Assembly (NCBI GenBank): GCA_002482725.1
Contig: DLGO01000043.1
Coordinates: 1 to 19,007 of the forward strand
Direction of reading: 5' to 3'
Origin: Bacteroidetes bacterium UBA7692
GTDB lineage: Bacteria; Bacteroidota; Bacteroidia; Chitinophagales; LD1
Length of the DNA stretch: 19,007 nucleotides
The notes under the pieces were generated by a model. That model was not told the origin of the DNA and did not search any database. It saw only the letters and a program-made list of their open reading frames with translations. The position numbers and the translations under genes are program-made. Shown piece after piece: positions 14,862 through 19,007 of the stretch; position 1 is the stretch's first letter, and each line of letters starts with the position of its first letter.

Positions 14862-15404
14862 TTAATGCCGTTCGTTGAAAATTATTTGTCGCGCCACCTC
14901 CCATATTACGATACCAGCACTTACCGAAACATTCAGCGAATGCTTGGTGCCAAACTGCGGTATTTCTATCACCACATCGCTCAGGCTCACTACTTCCTGG
15001 TCTACACCATCTACCTCGTTGCCAAATACCAGGGCCAGGGGCATCAGGGCTGTGGCGTTCAGCTCCTGAAGCATGGTGGCCTTTTCTGCCTGCTCTATGG
15101 CGCAAATGGTGTATCCATTCTCTTTTAGCTCCTGTGCCGCCGTTAAAGTTGTCTCACTATAGCGCCATTCCACGGTGTCCGTGGCCCCGAGTGCGGTTTT
15201 TTGTATGTCGCGGTGCGGAGGCACCCCGGTAATGCCACATAGGTATATAGCCTCTATTTTAAAGGCATCGGCCGTGCGGAAAACGCTGCCTACATTCAGG
15301 TGACTGCGCACATTGTCCAGCACCAGTACCACCGGTATTTTGGCTGCTGTTTTAAAATCCTCTACCGATAGTCTTTCCAGCTCTTCATTTTTCAGTTTGC
15401 GCAT
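14862..15404 (-). CDS. SpoU/TrmH-family RNA 2'-O-methyltransferase
   Basis: A 180-residue SPOUT-class enzyme that methylates a ribose 2'-OH in tRNA or rRNA using S-adenosylmethionine. All three family motifs are visible: motif 1 DNVRSHLNVGSVFRTADAF (30-48, with N37 and R43), motif 2 LVFGNEVDGV (125-134, with E130) and motif 3 IEIPQFGTKHSLNVSVSAGI (146-165), which forms the trefoil knot and cofactor site. It lacks the N-terminal RNA-binding domain of RlmB-type proteins, so it resembles the short TrmH (Gm18) or TrmL shape; the exact target is not decided. The ATG at 15404 lies 94 bases from the divergent mutS start. Confidence 0.93.
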   Translation of the reverse strand: MRKLKNEELERLSVEDFKTAAKIPVVLVLDNVRSHLNVGSVFRTADAFKIEAIYLCGITGVPPHRDIQKTALGATDTVEWRYSETTLTAAQELKENGYTICAIEQAEKATMLQELNATALMPLALVFGNEVDGVDQEVVSLSDVVIEIPQFGTKHSLNVSVSAGIVIWEVARQIIFNERH

Positions 15405-15498
15405 TGCAGGTGTTTAATCCACAGCAATTTTACTAATTCTCCACAACACCTTATTTCTCTGCATAAAAGTTAAATGTAAAAACCTCATTTTTGCTTAT

Positions 15499-18114
15499 AT
15501 GAGCAAGGTAGCGGCGGTAGATACCGAAACACCATTAATGAAGCAGTACAATCAGATAAAGACCAAGTATCCTGATGCCTTGCTGCTTTTCCGTGTTGGC
15601 GACTTTTACGAAACTTTTGGCGAGGATGCGCGCAAGGCTTCGGCCGCACTCGGCATTATACTTACCAAAAGGAGTGCCGGCAAGCCGTCGGAAACCGACC
15701 TTGCAGGCTTTCCGCACCACTCCCTGGATACTTACCTGCCAAAGCTGGTAAGGGCGGGCTACCGGGTAGCTATATGCGACCAGCTGGAAGACCCAAAGAC
15801 AACCAAGACCATAGTAAAGCGTGGCGTTACCGAAATGGTGACCCCCGGCGTGGCACTCAGCGACAACCTGCTCGACAATCGTAGCAACAACTTTTTGGCA
15901 GCAGTGTACTTCGAAGGTGCCCAGTATGGTATTGCCCTGGTAGATATCAGCACTGGTGAGTTCCTGATAGCAGAGGGCAATGCTGCTTACATAGACAAAA
16001 CCCTGCAGAGCCTTTCGCCTGCCGAGGTTATTTTCCCAAGGGGCAAGCAAAAGGAATTTGCAGAGCAGTTTGGCAACCGCTTCTACAGCTATAAGCTGGA
16101 TGACTGGGCGTTCAACTATGACCATGCGCAGGAGTCGCTGCTCAAATTGTTTGCTACCCACTCCCTGAAAGGGTTTGGTATAGAAGATGAGCGGGTGAGC
16201 ATAATAGCCGCCGGTGCAATAGTGCAATACCTGAAGGATACGGAGCACAATAACCTGTCGCACCTTACCAAGCTTACCAAGCTGCGCGAGGAAAAGTATG
16301 TGTGGCTCGACAGGTTTACCATACAGAACCTGGAGCTGGTAAACAGCAACCACCGCGATGGCAAGTCGCTGATGGATGTAATGGATAAAACAACCTCGCC
16401 AATGGGTGCCAGGTTGCTGCGCCGCTGGATTCTATTGCCACTGGTAGACCTGAGCGCAGTAGAGCAACGCCAGAGCACAGTAGGTTTTTTTGTAGAGCAA
16501 AGGCCACTGGCCGCTGCGCTGCAAAAGCACCTGCGCGCCATGGGCGATATAGAAAGACTGATTTCCAAGGTGAGCCTGATGAAGGTAAACCCGCGCGAAT
16601 TGGTGCAAATGAAGCGCGCCCTGTGCGAAATAAAGGAAGTGAAACAAGCACTGGCAGAAGTTTCAGACCCGGGTACCAGGCATATAGGTACGCAGCTAAA
16701 CTTTTTGCAGGAGCTGATAGATAGGTTGGAAAATACCTTGCAGCAGGAGGCAGGGCCTGTAGTTGCTAAGGGCAATTTTATAAAGCAGGGCATCCACGCC
16801 GATTTGGATGAGCTGCGTGCCATTAAATCCTCGGGCAAGGAGTTTATAGTGGCCATACAGGAAAAAGAAGTGGAGCGCACAGGTATCAGTTCGCTGAAAG
16901 TGGGTTTCAATAACGTATTCGGCTATTATCTGGAGGTGACGAATACGCACAAGACCAAAGTGCCTGCCGACTGGATACGCAAGCAAACGCTGAGCAATTG
17001 TGAGCGGTACATTACCGATGAGCTGAAGCATTACGAAGAGAAAGTTTTGGGTGCAGAGGAAAAGATATTGCAGTTGGAGGAGCAGATGTTCATGGAACTG
17101 GTGCTGTATGTAAAGGACTTCGTAGTTACCATACAAATGAATGCTGCGCTTTTGGCTTCGCTGGACTGCATGCTGGGCTTTGCCGATAGCGCAGTGCAGC
17201 ACAATTATGTAAGGCCAACACTGAACAACTCACTGGATATAGATATAAAGGGTGGCCGCCACCCTGTGATAGAGCAGCAATTGCCTACAGGTGAATCGTA
17301 CATCACCAACGATATTTTTCTGGATGCCGATACGCAGCAAGTGCTGATGATAACGGGGCCGAATATGTCGGGTAAATCTGCTTTGCTTCGCCAGGCTGCG
17401 CTTATAGTGCTGATGGCGCAGGTGGGTTCTTTTGTGCCGGCAGATAAGGCCGATATCGGCTTTGTCGATAAGGTATTTACACGCGTTGGCGCGAGCGATA
17501 ACCTTTCGGCAGGCGAGTCTACCTTTATGGTAGAAATGAACGAAACGGCAGGCATCATGAACAACCTGTCACCACGCAGCCTGATATTGCTGGACGAGAT
17601 TGGCCGTGGCACTTCTACCTACGATGGCATATCCATAGCATGGAGTTTGGCGGAGTTTCTGCACAACAATGTGGCATGCCGCTCACGCACCCTGTTTGCT
17701 ACCCACTACCACGAGCTGAATGAACTGGCAGAGAAATACCCGCGCATCAAAAACTTCCATGTATCCATAAAGGAGGCTAACAACAAGGTAATATTCCTGC
17801 GCAAGCTGGTGCCTGGTGGCAGCGAGCATAGCTTTGGTATACATGTGGCTAAAATGGCCGGTATGCCTAAGTCTATTGTAGATAGGGCAGGGGAGGTGCT
17901 GGCAGAGTTGGAAAGCAAGCGCATGAACAATCCTGCAAAAGCGGCGGTGAAAAACCTGAATGCGGCCTCCAACTTTCAGTTGAATATTTTTGATACGCAG
18001 GATCCGCGCATGAAAGAAGTAGGTGATAAGCTGAATAAGCTGGATGTGAATACGCTGACCCCTATAGAGGCATTGATGAAATTGCAGGAGTTGAAACAGA
18101 TACTAGGCAACTGA
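15499..18114 (+). CDS. mutS: DNA mismatch repair protein MutS
   Basis: MutS binds mismatches and small loops and, with MutL, starts repair. The 871-residue length is normal for MutS1. The mismatch-reading F-x-E is F36-Y37-E38 in GDFYETFGED. The connector, lever and clamp regions fill about 125-580. The ATPase has Walker A GPNMSGKS (620-627), STFMVEMNET, Walker B LILLDEIGRG (D699, E700) and the conserved ATHYHE (H736). The C-terminus ends with a helical LTPIEALMKLQELKQIL tail of the usual kind. The ATG at 15499 has no Shine-Dalgarno site but leads into TPLMKQYNQIK, as in homologues. Its last 12 bases overlap the convergent pnuC gene. Confidence 0.98.
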   Translation: MSKVAAVDTETPLMKQYNQIKTKYPDALLLFRVGDFYETFGEDARKASAALGIILTKRSAGKPSETDLAGFPHHSLDTYLPKLVRAGYRVAICDQLEDPKTTKTIVKRGVTEMVTPGVALSDNLLDNRSNNFLAAVYFEGAQYGIALVDISTGEFLIAEGNAAYIDKTLQSLSPAEVIFPRGKQKEFAEQFGNRFYSYKLDDWAFNYDHAQESLLKLFATHSLKGFGIEDERVSIIAAGAIVQYLKDTEHNNLSHLTKLTKLREEKYVWLDRFTIQNLELVNSNHRDGKSLMDVMDKTTSPMGARLLRRWILLPLVDLSAVEQRQSTVGFFVEQRPLAAALQKHLRAMGDIERLISKVSLMKVNPRELVQMKRALCEIKEVKQALAEVSDPGTRHIGTQLNFLQELIDRLENTLQQEAGPVVAKGNFIKQGIHADLDELRAIKSSGKEFIVAIQEKEVERTGISSLKVGFNNVFGYYLEVTNTHKTKVPADWIRKQTLSNCERYITDELKHYEEKVLGAEEKILQLEEQMFMELVLYVKDFVVTIQMNAALLASLDCMLGFADSAVQHNYVRPTLNNSLDIDIKGGRHPVIEQQLPTGESYITNDIFLDADTQQVLMITGPNMSGKSALLRQAALIVLMAQVGSFVPADKADIGFVDKVFTRVGASDNLSAGESTFMVEMNETAGIMNNLSPRSLILLDEIGRGTSTYDGISIAWSLAEFLHNNVACRSRTLFATHYHELNELAEKYPRIKNFHVSIKEANNKVIFLRKLVPGGSEHSFGIHVAKMAGMPKSIVDRAGEVLAELESKRMNNPAKAAVKNLNAASNFQLNIFDTQDPRMKEVGDKLNKLDVNTLTPIEALMKLQELKQILGN

Positions 18115-18684
18115 TAATTCCCGCCTCCATTTCCAATAGCCCGCTGCGGCAATGGCTGCATATACTATGTACAACCCTGTTGTGATGTACAATCCCTTGC
18201 TCAGGTACATGTACGCTGCCACCAGGTCTATTACTACCCACCACAGCCAGTTTTCCAATATTTTGCGGGCGGTCATCCAGGTAGCTATAAAGCTGAATAT
18301 GGTGACAAAGGCATCAACGTAGGATAGCGAATTGCCTATAAAGGTTACCAGGTAGCCTGCTATGGCAGATAAGGCTATGCCGGTAGCTATCAATTGAATC
18401 TGTTTGTTGAATGAGATAGACGTTATAGTTACGGTCTGCTCCTCTTTGCGCTTCCAGTTCCACCAGCCATAGAAACCCACCAGCACATAATACGATTGTA
18501 GTACAGTATCCAGGTACAGGTTGTTCACCAGGTTTATCTGTATATACAGCCCCGATGAAATAATGCCGAATAGCCAGCACCACGCGCTGCCACGTGCCGC
18601 CAGTACCACGTATATCAACCCTGTCAGTACGCCCGCAAATTCTATAGGGTTGGCAGCTATCCAGTTGATGAAGGTAGCTATCAT
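18103..18684 (-). CDS. pnuC: nicotinamide riboside/mononucleotide transporter PnuC
   Basis: PnuC moves nicotinamide riboside (historically described as NMN) across the inner membrane by facilitated diffusion for NAD salvage. The 193-residue protein has about seven membrane helices and the family's aromatic signatures: SAWCWLFGIISSGLY (33-47), QSYYVLVGFYGWWNW (63-77) and ENWLWWVVID (144-153). Its stop lies inside the 3' end of convergent mutS (12-base overlap). Its ATG overlaps the stop of the upstream LD-carboxypeptidase in an ATGA, indicating translational coupling. Some Bacteroidota pnuC genes are linked to thiamine uptake, so the cargo could differ. Confidence 0.94.
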   Translation of the reverse strand: MIATFINWIAANPIEFAGVLTGLIYVVLAARGSAWCWLFGIISSGLYIQINLVNNLYLDTVLQSYYVLVGFYGWWNWKRKEEQTVTITSISFNKQIQLIATGIALSAIAGYLVTFIGNSLSYVDAFVTIFSFIATWMTARKILENWLWWVVIDLVAAYMYLSKGLYITTGLYIVYAAIAAAGYWKWRRELSVA

Positions 18685-19007
18685 GAGTGTAGGGTCACTT
18701 TATTATCGGCAACAATCAGATGGTATATCCTACCTATTACCAGCGCGCGGTTGTCCGCTATATGCCCTGCGGGAAAATCGAATGCTACAGGGTAGTTGTA
18801 TTCCGCTACATGCTCTGCTATTATCTCATAGGCAGTTTTGCCAAATGGATTGTCTTTGGCAAAGCCAAATTCTTTGGTGCTGTCGCGCATTTCGCTGAAA
18901 GACCCAACTAATAAACCTGCCAGCCCGTCCAGCTTACCGGCCCGTTTCAGGTTCAGCATCATGCGATCTATATGGTATAGCTGCTCATCCAGGTCTTCCA
19001 GAAACAG
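18681..19007 (-). CDS. LD-carboxypeptidase (peptidase family S66), C-terminal 108 residues, cut by window edge
   Basis: S66 enzymes cut the L,D bond of cytoplasmic murein tetrapeptides during cell-wall recycling (LdcA); MccF-type members detoxify microcin-like conjugates. The visible part starts LFLEDLDEQLYHIDRMM, where the glutamate of LFLED fits the catalytic Glu, and includes GLLVGSF. It ends with FDFPAGHIADNRALVIG, where the GH histidine fits the catalytic His of the Ser-His-Glu triad. The nucleophilic serine would lie to the right of the window. The frame continues unbroken to the edge, so this is a truncated view and not a broken gene. Its TGA overlaps the pnuC ATG by four bases. Confidence 0.9.
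   Translation of the reverse strand: MFLEDLDEQLYHIDRMMLNLKRAGKLDGLAGLLVGSFSEMRDSTKEFGFAKDNPFGKTAYEIIAEHVAEYNYPVAFDFPAGHIADNRALVIGRIYHLIVADNKVTLHS

Noticed and set aside
15535..16353. A 272-codon minus-strand frame antisense to mutS.
   Set aside because: It has shadow-frame composition with no domain motifs and lies wholly inside a clear mutS gene.

Overview
The window looks like chromosome from a Bacteroidota organism, probably near the Chitinophagaceae. The evidence is a secreted phosphatase ending in a type IX secretion (T9SS) sorting domain, A/T-rich gene starts mostly without Shine-Dalgarno sequences, a SecG with a Gln/Pro-rich tail, and a TPR-like protein of a type I know from this group. 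This is inferred from protein style, not from a marker-gene search. I see no rRNA, tRNA, CRISPR array, transposase or integrase.

Layout. 1-2125 (minus): a type I export pair, the start of a HlyD-like membrane fusion protein downstream of a membrane ABC protein whose ATPase domain has lost most catalytic motifs. 2317-2727 (minus): an unrecognised small protein. 2774-4729 (minus): DnaG primase. 4787-7572: a visibly A/T-richer stretch with a six-helix voltage-gated K+-type channel (minus) and a divergent OLD-family ATPase/TOPRIM nuclease (plus), a candidate phage-defence gene. 7573-7868: no intact gene; it holds a 34-codon gene remnant, a 36-bp imperfect palindrome and the leader of the next operon. 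7869-9916 (plus): 1-Cys peroxiredoxin, a 2-oxoglutarate/Fe(II)-type oxygenase closely coupled to it, and a secreted cysteine-rich heavy-metal-binding protein. 9920-10636 (minus): short-chain dehydrogenase. 10679-12080 (plus): acidic TPR-like protein and SecG, closed by a strong terminator. 12235-13836 (plus): purple acid phosphatase-like exoenzyme. A bidirectional terminator separates it from a convergent lipoprotein (13883-14767) and a SpoU/TrmH RNA methyltransferase (14862-15404), both minus. 15499-18114 (plus): MutS. 18103-19007 (minus): PnuC and the C-terminal part of an LD-carboxypeptidase, translationally coupled.

Most of the window is housekeeping: replication priming, mismatch repair, protein export, RNA modification, redox defence and cofactor salvage. 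The accessory part is the A/T-rich block between dnaG and the peroxiredoxin operon, plus the small orphan downstream of dnaG. The best candidate for unusual biology is the solitary OLD nuclease with its divergent channel. The second is the export ABC protein with a degenerate nucleotide-binding domain. I found no complete previously undescribed multi-gene system.
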